Position numbers and translations under genes: made by a program
Assembly: GCF_024347655.1 (NCBI RefSeq)
Contig: NZ_AP025514.1
Location: forward strand, 2,728,001 to 2,792,000
Source of the DNA: Vibrio toranzoniae
GTDB taxonomy: Bacteria; Pseudomonadota; Gammaproteobacteria; Enterobacterales; Vibrionaceae
DNA: 64,000 bases
Direction: 5' to 3'
Shown: positions 1-20,535 of the stretch, piece after piece
How positions within the stretch are numbered: the stretch's first letter is position 1
Layout: the number at the start of each line of letters is the position of its first letter
Notes under the pieces: model-generated
Seen by the model: the letters and a program-made list of their open reading frames with translations, nothing else
Told to the model about the DNA's origin: nothing
Database searches by the model: none

Positions 1-69
1 TTACCTAGATAGCTATTATAGATTTCTGGCAGCTGCTTGACCAAAAGGCAATACACCATTATTTAGATA

Positions 70-99
70 AAAAAAGCCTCGCTATTTCTAGCGAGGCTT
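70..99 (-). terminator. Intrinsic terminator of rRNA operon A
   Basis: On the minus strand an 8-9 bp GC-rich stem (gcctcgct / agcgaggc) with a short loop is followed by a run of seven T. It lies immediately downstream of tRNA-Asp. It is the only canonical intrinsic terminator I can see for the three rRNA operons. Confidence 0.9.
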
Positions 100-108
100 C
101 TTAATAAG

Positions 109-185
109 TGGCGGAGTGGACGGGACTCGAACCCGCGACCCCCGGCGTGACAGGCCGGTATTCTAACCAACTGAACTACCACTCC
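109..185 (-). tRNA. tRNA-Asp (anticodon GUC)
   Basis: A 77-nt cloverleaf read on the minus strand, with encoded CCA at its 3' end. It is close to E. coli tRNA-Asp; the anticodon loop contains GTC and the T arm has the usual GGTTCGAGTCCC core. It is the last gene of rRNA operon A, as aspT/aspU are distal tRNAs of E. coli rrnC and rrnH. Confidence 0.97.
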
Positions 186-215
186 GCAGTGTCTATTCAG
201 CATAAAGCAAATTAA

Positions 216-332
216 GTCTGACGATGTCCTACTCTCACATGGGGAAGCCCCACACTACCATCGGCGCTATTGTGTTTCACTACTGAGTTCGGCATGGAAT
301 CAGGTGGGTCCACAATGCTATGGTCGTCAAAC
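216..332 (-). rRNA. rrf: 5S rRNA, distal second copy of operon A
   Basis: A 117-nt gene identical to the proximal 5S at 488-604 in its interior. Helix I differs by two compensated base pairs: the 5' strand reads GUUUGACGA instead of GCUUGGCGA, and the 3' strand UCGUCAGAC instead of UCGCCAGGC. Pairing is therefore kept. It lies between tRNA-Thr and tRNA-Asp, like rrfF of E. coli rrnD. Ends are placed by alignment in my head and may be off by 1-2 nt. Confidence 0.95.
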
Positions 333-373
333 AAATCCTGTTGTTAATTTGACTAATCAAATCAACTAAATAG

Positions 374-450
374 TGGTGCTGATACCCAGACTCGAACTGG
401 GGACCTCACCCTTACCAAGGGTGCGCTCTACCGGGCTGAGCTATATCAGC
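374..450 (-). tRNA. tRNA-Thr (anticodon GGU)
   Basis: A 77-nt cloverleaf with encoded CCA. The anticodon stem-loop contains GGT within the sequence of E. coli thrV. The T-stem (CCCAG/CTGGG) is fully paired but differs from the E. coli one. It sits between the two 5S genes of operon A, the same position as thrV in E. coli rrnD. Confidence 0.96.
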
Positions 451-487
451 AATTTAAGAAGCGTTTAAACGATTCTAAAAATTTGGA

Positions 488-604
488 GCCTGGCGATGTC
501 CTACTCTCACATGGGGAAGCCCCACACTACCATCGGCGCTATTGTGTTTCACTACTGAGTTCGGCATGGAATCAGGTGGGTCCACAATGCTATGGTCGCC
601 AAGC
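488..604 (-). rRNA. rrf: 5S rRNA of operon A (proximal copy)
   Basis: A standard 117-nt 5S with the consensus helix I and the conserved loop region (ACCTGATTCCATGCCGAACT on the minus strand). It differs from the 5S of operons B and C by one base in the GGGG-loop-CCCC hairpin (C instead of U). It is located 127 nt after 23S. Confidence 0.97.
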
Positions 605-731
605 AAATTCTGTTTAATTGACGCCTCAGCGACAATTAATAATTCGGAAAACTGATTTAAAAGTCTATCTCTTCAAACTCATTCAAGCGTTTGGTATTGC
701 TTTGAGTCCACAAAACCCCTTGGGTGTTGTA

Positions 732-3623
<2,892 letters not shown>

Positions 3624-4075
3624 ATACAACCCGAAGAAGTTTCGTGTTGATGTCAAATCACCAAGGTTTTTGGTTGTCATCAAGAAGGGTTAATTCTTGA
3701 TGACTGTTTGCCGGACTCAATTTACTTTTTGTTTCCACTTTTTAATAAAAAGTAGAATCAAAAAATGAACAATCATTGCTGATCATTCGAATACAAGACA
3801 CTTGAATGTGTTTGTTGTGTTTATGCTGTTCTTATTAAATAAGAGCAGATAAACATTGAGAACTTTTAAATTTGATTAACTTAATCACAGCCTTGAGCTG
3901 TTTGATTTCACTTTTTAAAGTGAAAACCAATTAAGTAATCAGTCAGCTTTCCAAATTGTTAAAGAGCATAAAGCAAAAAGCTTTAATCAATAACTTACGT
4001 TATTAATTAAAGCTCTGGCTTTAACTAAATCTAAACCATCAATCTGTGTGGACACTCATCGTCAATATCTTCGTA
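3624..4075 (-). other. 16S-23S internal transcribed spacer of operon A, no tRNA
   Basis: 452 nt with no tRNA. It holds an antitermination boxA (GCTCTTTAACA, minus strand, 3957-3967), a strong AT-rich hairpin around 3975-4015, and the 3' arm of the 16S processing stalk (4040-4069). That arm is complementary to 5887-5917 in the leader, so RNase III cleavage of the 16S precursor is expected here. Confidence 0.85.
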
Positions 4076-5628
<1,553 letters not shown>

Positions 5629-5994
5629 AAAGTTTTGATTACCTAAATTAATAGGTGTGACTCAACGAATACTGACTTCAAAACTATTCTTTATAAATAA
5701 AGAGTGTAATTTTAAAGCTATTATCTTTCCAACAGAAAGATAATGAATTGACTGTGCTCTTTTTGGTTTTCACTTTAAAAAGTAAAATCAAACAGCTCAA
5801 GGCTGTACCAAATTGAATTGGTCACTCAGTTCATTGAAATCAATTTGTTACCGAAGTAACTGTTACTACCTAAGTAATAACGTTTTGATATTCATCAACG
5901 AGTGCCCACACAGATTGATAGGTTTAAATTGTTAAAGAGCGTGTTCTCTAAAAAGAGAACGCTTTCAGTGCCTTAGCACGTAAGCAGGACGCGT
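5629..5994 (-). other. rRNA operon A leader with boxA and 16S processing arm
   Basis: Leader transcript between P1 and 16S. It has boxA (GCTCTTTAACA, 5930-5940) followed by the CAATCTGTGTGGGCACTCG block (5887-5917), which pairs with 4040-4069 to form the RNase III stalk. It appears identical to the operon B leader and differs from the operon C leader. Confidence 0.85.
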
Positions 5995-6022
5995 ATAATA
6001 CGCTTTCCACTTTGAAAGTCAA
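5995..6022 (-). promoter_or_regulatory. P1 promoter of rRNA operon A
   Basis: Minus strand: -35 TTGACT (6017-6022), 16-bp spacer, -10 TATTAT (5995-6000), then a GC-rich discriminator (ACGCGTCC) typical of stringently controlled rRNA promoters. A/T-rich sequence upstream resembles an UP element. It starts only about 105 bp after the 5S of operon B. Confidence 0.85.
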
Positions 6023-6059
6023 CATAAAACACTAAGAAAACTTAGAACTCTATGGTGAC

Positions 6060-6078
6060 TTGTCTACTAAGTAGACAA
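6060..6078. repeat. Perfect 19-bp inverted repeat between operons B and A
   Basis: TTGTCTACT-A-AGTAGACAA, 9-bp arms. It lies about 40 bp upstream of the operon A -35 element and 49 bp after the operon B 5S. No T-run follows on the minus strand, so it is not a canonical terminator. It could be a protein-binding site or an RNA 3'-end structure. Confidence 0.7.
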
Positions 6079-6126
6079 AGTCGAACTTTTTGTCTTCACT
6101 TTTAAAAAGTGAAAACATAAATAAGA

Positions 6127-6243
6127 GCCTGGCGATGTCCTACTCTCACATGGGGAAACCCCACACTACCATCGGCGCTATTGTGTTTCACTACTGAGTT
6201 CGGCATGGAATCAGGTGGGTCCACAATGCTATGGTCGCCAAGC
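6127..6243 (-). rRNA. rrf: 5S rRNA of operon B
   Basis: 117 nt with consensus helix I. It appears identical to the operon C 5S and one base different from the operon A proximal copy. No tRNA and no canonical terminator follow it; the operon A promoter comes next. Confidence 0.97.
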
Positions 6244-6369
6244 AAATTTGGTTAATTGACGCCTCAGCGACAATTAATAATTCGGAAAACTGATTTAAAA
6301 GTCTATCTCTTCAAACTCATTCAAGCGTTTGGTATTGCTTTGAGTCCACAAAACCCCTTGGGTGTTGTA

Positions 6370-9262
<2,893 letters not shown>

Positions 9263-9673
9263 ATACAACCCGAAGAAGTTTCGTGTTGATGTCAAATCAC
9301 CAAGGTTTTTGGTTGTCATCAAAGAAGGGTTAATTCTTGATGACTGTTTGCCGGACTCAATTTACTTTTTGTTTCCACTTTTTAATAAAAAGTAGAATCA
9401 AAAAATGAACAATCATTTCTGATTATTCGAATACAAGACACTTGAATGTGTTTGTTGTGTTTATACTGTTCTTATTAAATAAGAGCAGATAAACATTGAG
9501 AACTTTTAAATTTGATTAACTTAACCACAGCCTTGAGCTGTTTGATTTCACTTTTTAAAGTGAAAACCAATTAAGTAATCAGTCAGCTTTCCAAATTGTT
9601 AAAGAGCTTGATTCAACTTCTATTAAAAGAAGGGAACCATTTTTAAAGATTCTTAGGGAAAAACCCTTAAAGA
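9263..9673 (-). other. 16S-23S spacer of operon B, part between tRNA-Ala and 23S
   Basis: 411 nt without a gene. The part next to 23S is nearly the same as in operons A and C and contains boxA (9597-9607). Beyond boxA the sequence diverges and leads into tRNA-Ala. Confidence 0.8.
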
Positions 9674-9749
9674 TGGTGGAGCTATGCGGGATCGAACCGC
9701 AGACCTCCTGCGTGCAAGGCAGGCGCTCTCCCAGCTGAGCTATAGCCCC
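9674..9749 (-). tRNA. tRNA-Ala (anticodon UGC)
   Basis: A 76-nt cloverleaf with encoded CCA, near-identical to E. coli tRNA-Ala(UGC); the anticodon loop contains TGC. It lies in the 16S-23S spacer after tRNA-Ile, the classic Ile-Ala order. Confidence 0.98.
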
Positions 9750-9763
9750 ATCTAGGTCGATAT

Positions 9764-9840
9764 TGGTGGGTCTGAGTGGACTTGAACCACCGACCTCCCG
9801 CTTATCAGGCGAGCGCTCTAACCAGCTGAGCTACAGACCC
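9764..9840 (-). tRNA. tRNA-Ile (anticodon GAU)
   Basis: A 77-nt cloverleaf with encoded CCA and a GAT anticodon. It is 67 nt after 16S and 14 nt before tRNA-Ala in the operon B spacer. Confidence 0.98.
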
Positions 9841-9907
9841 AATATCGTCTCTTAACTTTTCTAAACCTAATCAATCTGTGTGGACACTCATCGTCAATAT
9901 CTTCGTA

Positions 9908-11460
<1,553 letters not shown>

Positions 11461-11826
11461 AAAGTTTTGATTACCTAAATTAATAGGTGTGACTCAACGA
11501 ATACTGACTTCAAAACTATTCTTTATAAATAAAGAGTGTAATTTTAAAGCTATTATCTTTCCAACAGAAAGATAATGAATTGACTGTGCTCTTTTTGGTT
11601 TTCACTTTAAAAAGTAAAATCAAACAGCTCAAGGCTGTACCAAATTGAATTGGTCACTCAGTTCATTGAAATCAATTTGTTACCGAAGTAACTGTTACTA
11701 CCTAAGTAATAACGTTTTGATATTCATCAACGAGTGCCCACACAGATTGATAGGTTTAAATTGTTAAAGAGCGTGTTCTCTAAAAAGAGAACGCTTTCAG
11801 TGCCTTAGCACGTAAGCAGGACGCGT
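11461..11826 (-). other. rRNA operon B leader with boxA and 16S processing arm
   Basis: Appears to be the same sequence as 5629-5994, shifted by 5,832 bp. boxA is at 11762-11772, followed by the CAATCTGTGTGGGCACTCG arm, which pairs with the sequence just downstream of 16S. Confidence 0.85.
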
Positions 11827-11854
11827 ATAATACGCTTTCCACTTTGAAAGTCAA
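11827..11854 (-). promoter_or_regulatory. P1 promoter of rRNA operon B
   Basis: Same elements as the operon A promoter: -35 TTGACT (11849-11854), 16-bp spacer, -10 TATTAT (11827-11832) and a GC-rich discriminator. It sits about 105 bp after the operon C 5S. Confidence 0.85.
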
Positions 11855-11891
11855 CATAAAACACTAAGAAAACTTAGAACTCTATGGTGAC

Positions 11892-11910
11892 TTGTCTACT
11901 AAGTAGACAA
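11892..11910. repeat. Perfect 19-bp inverted repeat between operons C and B
   Basis: Second copy of TTGTCTACT-A-AGTAGACAA, exactly 5,832 bp from the one at 6060, in the same position upstream of P1. It is absent upstream of the operon C promoters. Confidence 0.7.
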
Positions 11911-11958
11911 AGTCGAACTTTTTGTCTTCACTTTTAAAAAGTGAAAACATAAATAAGA

Positions 11959-12075
11959 GCCTGGCGATGTCCTACTCTCACATGGGGAAACCCCACACTA
12001 CCATCGGCGCTATTGTGTTTCACTACTGAGTTCGGCATGGAATCAGGTGGGTCCACAATGCTATGGTCGCCAAGC
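11959..12075 (-). rRNA. rrf: 5S rRNA of operon C
   Basis: 117 nt, apparently identical to the operon B 5S. It is followed on the minus strand by weak hairpins without a T-run and then the operon B promoter. Confidence 0.97.
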
Positions 12076-12201
12076 AAATTTGGTTAATTGACGCCTCAGC
12101 GACAATTAATAATTCGGAAAACTGATTTAAAAGTCTATCTCTTCAAACTCATTCAAGCGTTTGGTATTGCTTTGAGTCCACAAAACCCCTTGGGTGTTGT
12201 A

Positions 12202-15094
<2,893 letters not shown>

Positions 15095-15546
15095 ATACAA
15101 CCCGAAGAAGTTTCGTGTTGATGTCAAATCACCAAGGTTTTTGGTTGTCATCAAGAAGGGTTAATTCTTGATGACTGTTTGCCGGACTCAATTTACTTTT
15201 TGTTTCCACTTTTTAATAAAAAGTAGAATCAAAAAATGAACAATCATTGCTGATCATTCGAATACAAGACACTTGAATGTGTTTGTTGTGTTTATGCTGT
15301 TCTTATTCACTAAGAGCAGATAAACATTGAGAACTTTTAAATTTGATTAACTTAATCACAGCCTTGAGCTGTTTGATTTCACGTTTTAAAGTGAAAACCA
15401 ATTAAGTAATCAGTCAGCTTTCCAAATTGTTAAAGAGCATAAAGCAAAAAGCTTTAATCAATAACTTACGTTATTAATTAAAGCTCTGGCTTTAACTAAA
15501 TCTAAACCATCAATCTGTGTGGACACTCATCGTGACTATCTTCGTA
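15095..15546 (-). other. 16S-23S spacer of operon C, no tRNA
   Basis: 452 nt, almost the same as the operon A spacer, with boxA at 15428-15438 and the same AT-rich hairpin. It has a few substitutions, for instance near 15307-15311 and 15382, and GTGACTATC instead of GTCAATATC in the 16S processing arm. No tRNA. Confidence 0.85.
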
Positions 15547-17099
<1,553 letters not shown>

Positions 17100-17432
17100 A
17101 AGATTTTGTGACTCAACGAATACTGACTTCAAAACTATTCTTTATAAATAAAGAGTGTAATTTTAAAGCTATTACCATTCCAACAGAATGGTAATGAATT
17201 GACTGTGCTCTTTTTGGTTTTCACTTTAAAAAGTAAAATCAAACAGCTCAAGGCTGTACCAAATTGAATTGGTCACTCAGTTCATTGAAATCAATTTGTT
17301 ACCGAAGTAACTGTTTTATCTAACGATAAAACGTTTTGATATTCATCAACGAGTGCCCACACAGATTGATAGGTTTAAATTGTTAAAGAGCTTCTCTTCG
17401 TTGTGATTTACATCACTTCGGAAGAGGCGGCC
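17100..17432 (-). other. rRNA operon C leader
   Basis: Leader with boxA at 17381-17391 and the CAATCTGTGTGGGCACTCG processing arm. It lacks about 20 bp found next to 16S in the A and B leaders and has its own sequence near 17174-17193 (ATTACCATTC hairpin). Upstream of boxA it is unrelated to A and B. Confidence 0.85.
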
Positions 17433-17460
17433 ATTCTAGCTATTTAATTCTCAGTGTCAA
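17433..17460 (-). promoter_or_regulatory. P2 promoter of rRNA operon C
   Basis: Minus strand: -35 TTGACA (consensus, 17455-17460), 16-bp spacer, -10 TAGAAT (17433-17438) and discriminator GGCCGCC. Confidence 0.8.
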
Positions 17461-17581
17461 ACACTTATTTGGAATCAATTTCCACTTTTTAAAAGTAGAA
17501 GCGAGTCATCGCTTAAAGCTAGTTGCCTTACTAACATTCTTCGCTGAAGCCTTGTGGCATCTACCGTGTCAGTGAGGCGGC

Positions 17582-17609
17582 ATTATAGAGATGCAGTTCT
17601 TATTGGCAA
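17582..17609 (-). promoter_or_regulatory. P1 promoter of rRNA operon C
   Basis: Minus strand: -35 TTGCCA (17604-17609), 16-bp spacer, -10 TATAAT (consensus, 17582-17587) and discriminator GCCGCCTC. With P2 it gives the tandem P1-P2 layout known from E. coli rrn operons; operons A and B show only one promoter each. Confidence 0.8.
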
Positions 17610-17702
17610 GCATAAAATGCGTTTTTTATTAAAAAAATAGGTTAAGTGAAGACATTTCAATCAAGGGCTTATTTATACCACTTTTAACCCAAGTTTCGAA
17701 CA

Positions 17703-17730
17703 AGTTACCCACAACACCCTGTGGGTAACT
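17703..17730 (-). terminator. Hairpin at the end of the HD-GYP gene, candidate terminator
   Basis: An 11-bp perfect stem (AGTTACCCACA / TGTGGGTAACT) with a 6-nt loop overlaps the TAG stop codon of the HD-GYP gene. On the minus strand it is followed by TGTTCG, not a proper T-run, so termination may be weak. It is the only structure separating this gene from the operon C promoters. Confidence 0.5.
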
Positions 17731-18982
17731 ACTCACCATTATCAAAAAAGTAGGATAAACGAGCCCTTGGGTTTAGATATTCTCTAACTTGTTCCGGTAA
17801 CTTGCTTGGATGAACGGCATTGACAATTTTTATCTCTTTAGTAAAGAGGTCAATGATCGGGGCTTGGGTTCTTGGAACGCTAGGATCATAGATCAGTACA
17901 TTCGGATAAAGCATGTGTTTGGCATTAACAGAAATCACAATCCCAATTGATTCATTTGAAAGCTGCACCACTGTACCCGGTGGATACACTCCCATAAACT
18001 TGACTAACAGGCTCAAATTGTCCTGACTATATAGATGTTTGCAATTCTTATACAAATGAGACAGTGCTAGGTAAGGAATCTTCTGTTGAGGTTGCCCTCT
18101 ACCATGACAAAGGTTGTCGAAGGCATTAGCCACTGCGACTATTTTAGCGAATTCATCAATCTCCCCTTCCGTTAACCCTTCTGGGTAACCTGAACCATCA
18201 TTCATTTCATGGTGCTGACCGATTACCTTCTTCGCACTGTCAGGAAAATCATCAATCCCCGCTACTATATCCACACCGTATTTAGTATGAAGCTTTAAAT
18301 AGTTTTCTTCCGGTACCGTCAACGCAGTCTGTTTTCTTAAGATAGCCGTCGGTATTTTTATTTTACCTATATCGTGAAATAACGCAGCAAAGGAGAGAGC
18401 TTTCAATTGTTGAGTATCGAACCCTTTAGCCTTACCTATCATTAATGCAACAACAGAAACATTCAATGTATGAAAGTAGAGATCATCAAAGTCCACTTTA
18501 GCATTCATAAGATGCAGGGTGACGTTATCATCACTCACGAGTGTTTCGACAATATCGTCAACAAGAGCCTTTATCTCCCCTACCGCATCTAAAGGACGAT
18601 TACGAATCTTGGTCATAATTGAACGCATACGAGCAAGCGAACGTTCGAACTCTTTCTCACAATGGCTTACTCTGCGGCGGTAAGAACTTAGAGTTTCAAT
18701 ACGCTCATGTTTATCTTTCCACATTCTTTCCGTTTCAAGACTTACCTGTAAATCAGTATCAAGGACTTGCTCACTCACGTGGTTAACAGGTAAGGGAGAT
18801 GTGTCGCTTTGGTTCGGGTTTATATAGACATGCTTAATCCCAAGATGTCGAATGACTTTTACTTGGGCGTCATCTTTGATTTTAAAGCTGTTGAGTAGAA
18901 ATGGGTGTTCATTCCATTTTACTGGGAGTCGTATATGTAGACCGGGCTGAATGCGATCTACGGTAATCTTTATGCTGCCCAT
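17729..18982 (-). CDS. HD-GYP domain cyclic-di-GMP phosphodiesterase
   Basis: 417 residues. The N-terminal third fits the DUF3391 module that precedes HD-GYP domains in many Vibrio proteins. The HD-GYP catalytic domain follows, with HD at residues 203-204 (ALFHDIGKIKIP) and HHEMNDGSGYP at 257-267, i.e. all metal-binding and GYP signature residues. HD-GYP enzymes hydrolyse c-di-GMP to pGpG or GMP and so affect motility and biofilm. No signal peptide or membrane segment, so cytosolic. I chose the ATG at 18982; a TTG 17 codons upstream would only add a non-conserved tail. It is monocistronic, ends in a hairpin and points at the rRNA operon C promoters. Its regulation cannot be read from the sequence. 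Confidence 0.92.
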   Translation of the reverse strand: MGSIKITVDRIQPGLHIRLPVKWNEHPFLLNSFKIKDDAQVKVIRHLGIKHVYINPNQSDTSPLPVNHVSEQVLDTDLQVSLETERMWKDKHERIETLSSYRRRVSHCEKEFERSLARMRSIMTKIRNRPLDAVGEIKALVDDIVETLVSDDNVTLHLMNAKVDFDDLYFHTLNVSVVALMIGKAKGFDTQQLKALSFAALFHDIGKIKIPTAILRKQTALTVPEENYLKLHTKYGVDIVAGIDDFPDSAKKVIGQHHEMNDGSGYPEGLTEGEIDEFAKIVAVANAFDNLCHGRGQPQQKIPYLALSHLYKNCKHLYSQDNLSLLVKFMGVYPPGTVVQLSNESIGIVISVNAKHMLYPNVLIYDPSVPRTQAPIIDLFTKEIKIVNAVHPSKLPEQVREYLNPRARLSYFFDNGE

Positions 18983-19063
18983 TTTTATATAGTATTGATT
19001 AATAATCTCTACGTATAATTCTAATAAAACCAAGCAGTAATTTCACTATCCAATTTCAGAGGT

Positions 19064-19471
19064 TTAATTTAAAGAATCGCAATGTATCATCCAACGTATA
19101 CCAAACTTATCTTCAACCTTACCAAACCGAGATCCCCAAAAAGTATCCGCTAGTGGAGTCATCACACGCCCACCCTGCTTAAGATTTTCAAAGATTTGCT
19201 CTTGAGTCGTGGTGTCTTCAGTAACAAGAGAGAGTGCAAGGTTATTCCCTTCGAGTTCTCTTGCCTTAACACCATCAGACATCATGAGCTTCATACCAAA
19301 CGCTTCAAACTCAGCATGCATCACCCAATCAGGTTGAGCCCCCTCAACTACCTGTGGCGCATCACTAAAAAGTTGCTTCGATAAAACCACACCACCAAAA
19401 CACTTATGATAAAAACACAATGCTTCATTACAACGGCCATCAAAAAACAAGTAAGGGGTTACTGTCAGCAT
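19064..19471 (-). CDS. PhnB-like VOC superfamily protein
   Basis: 135 residues in the vicinal-oxygen-chelate (glyoxalase/bleomycin resistance) fold. The opening PYLFFDGRCNEALCFYHKCFGG and the end WGSRFGKVEDKFGIRWMIHC are the signature of the PhnB/YjdN group, often labelled 3-demethylubiquinone-9 3-methyltransferase-like without proof of that activity. A good Shine-Dalgarno (AAAGGAGAG) stands before the ATG. The actual substrate is unknown. It is separated from the HD-GYP gene by about 80 bp and may share its transcript. Confidence 0.85.
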   Translation of the reverse strand: MLTVTPYLFFDGRCNEALCFYHKCFGGVVLSKQLFSDAPQVVEGAQPDWVMHAEFEAFGMKLMMSDGVKARELEGNNLALSLVTEDTTTQEQIFENLKQGGRVMTPLADTFWGSRFGKVEDKFGIRWMIHCDSLN

Positions 19472-19675
19472 ATATCTCTCCTTTGTTATTTATTTAAACA
19501 TAGACAATAGAAGAAAGAATGACAGGTAACATTCTGATTTAAGATAATTAATTTTTTAAGAAATGGAATTACGAAGGAAAACAGTACAAGTTCAGAATGA
19601 AACAGCAAGATCTAACTGATTGAAAAGCGCTTCTACCGTGAATGGAACGGTAAGCTTTCCATCATGGAAATACAA

Positions 19676-19704
19676 CAAAGCCCCGACAGAAGTCGAGGCT
19701 TTAT
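19676..19704 (-). terminator. Terminator of tRNA-Leu
   Basis: Minus strand stem AAAGCCTCGAC / GTCGGGGCTTT with a TTCT loop, ending in a short T-rich tail, directly 3' of tRNA-Leu. Confidence 0.8.
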
Positions 19705-19714
19705 CATTTAAATA

Positions 19715-19799
19715 TGGTACCGGTAGGCGGACTTGAACCGCCACGCCCGAAGGCAACGGATTTTGAATCCGTCGTGTATACCAATTTCACCATACCGGC
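19715..19799 (-). tRNA. tRNA-Leu (anticodon CAA)
   Basis: An 85-nt class II tRNA with a long variable arm (TTGCCTTCGGGCGTGG region) and encoded CCA. The anticodon loop TTCAAAA gives CAA, decoding UUG, as in E. coli leuX. It is a single-gene transcript with its own promoter and terminator. Confidence 0.97.
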
Positions 19800-19833
19800 A
19801 TTATCTTGAGGCGTTGCCCTTTCGATGCTTGGC

Positions 19834-19861
19834 ATTATACGTATGCGAACTGATGTGGCAA
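19834..19861 (-). promoter_or_regulatory. Promoter of tRNA-Leu
   Basis: Minus strand: -35 TTGCCA (19856-19861), 16-bp spacer, -10 TATAAT (19834-19839) and discriminator GCCAAGC. The layout is the same as the P1 of rRNA operon C, so growth-rate control is likely. Confidence 0.85.
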
Positions 19862-19994
19862 GTATAAAAACTTGAATTCATGTGTGTTTGCCGATAATTT
19901 CGCCACTAAGTCATAAGCTGTGCGTTATGTCTCTTTTCACGCTAAGCCTTAAACTATATTCTGACGCCTCAATTTTTGAAGAAGTAATAACACC

Positions 19995-20471
19995 ATGACA
20001 TCAACAAACACTCTGCCACCAGCAGGAGTAATGCGCCGATTTGGTGCCTTGTTCTATGACGCTCTTATCGTAATCGCTATTGAAATGTTGGCAGCTGGCG
20101 TTATTGTCGCTCTGCTGCACGCTCTAATGGCTCTTGGTATTTTTAACCATAGCGGATATGCAGATGTTAGTGACTTCTTAACAAACCATCCGATTTGGAG
20201 CCCAGCGTATACTTTTTACTTAGTCGTGGTTTGGGTTTACTTCTTTGTGTTCTTCTGGACAAGAGCAGGACAAACTCTGGGAATGAGAGCCTGGAAGCTA
20301 CGCGTTCAAAACAAAGACGGTTCAGCTATTACAGTAACTCAGGCGCTGATTCGTTTAGGTACTTCAGGTTTTGGATTGGCAAACCTATGTGTTCCATTCG
20401 ATCCACAAAAGCGTGGTTTTCACGATATCTGGGCAAAGACCGAAGTCGTTGTGTTACCACAAGCACGATAG
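19995..20471 (+). CDS. RDD family integral membrane protein
   Basis: 158 residues. Near the N terminus RRFGALFYDALIVIA carries the conserved Arg and Asp of RDD domains. Hydrophobic segments at about 23-50 and 71-92, and a shorter one near 115-130, suggest a small inner-membrane protein. The QTLGMRAWKLRV motif is typical of the family. Function is unknown; some RDD proteins have been linked to ion exchange, but nothing here decides that. Monocistronic, and convergent with lptG across a shared terminator. Confidence 0.88.
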   Translation: MTSTNTLPPAGVMRRFGALFYDALIVIAIEMLAAGVIVALLHALMALGIFNHSGYADVSDFLTNHPIWSPAYTFYLVVVWVYFFVFFWTRAGQTLGMRAWKLRVQNKDGSAITVTQALIRLGTSGFGLANLCVPFDPQKRGFHDIWAKTEVVVLPQAR

Positions 20472-20500
20472 CGTGATTTAAGTTAGCTCTAATCAAGATC

Positions 20501-20531
20501 AAAAAAGGAAGGCGTTATACCTTCCTTTTTT
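20501..20531. terminator. Bidirectional terminator between RDD gene and lptG
   Basis: Perfect stem AAAAAGGAAGG / CCTTCCTTTTT with a 7-nt loop and A/T runs on both sides, serving the two converging genes. Confidence 0.9.
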
Positions 20532-20535
20532 CTAT

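Noticed and set aside
18983..19033. TTG start for the HD-GYP gene 17 codons upstream
   Set aside because: The extra residues are not part of the DUF3391 module and the codon is a rare start; the ATG at 18982 is simpler.
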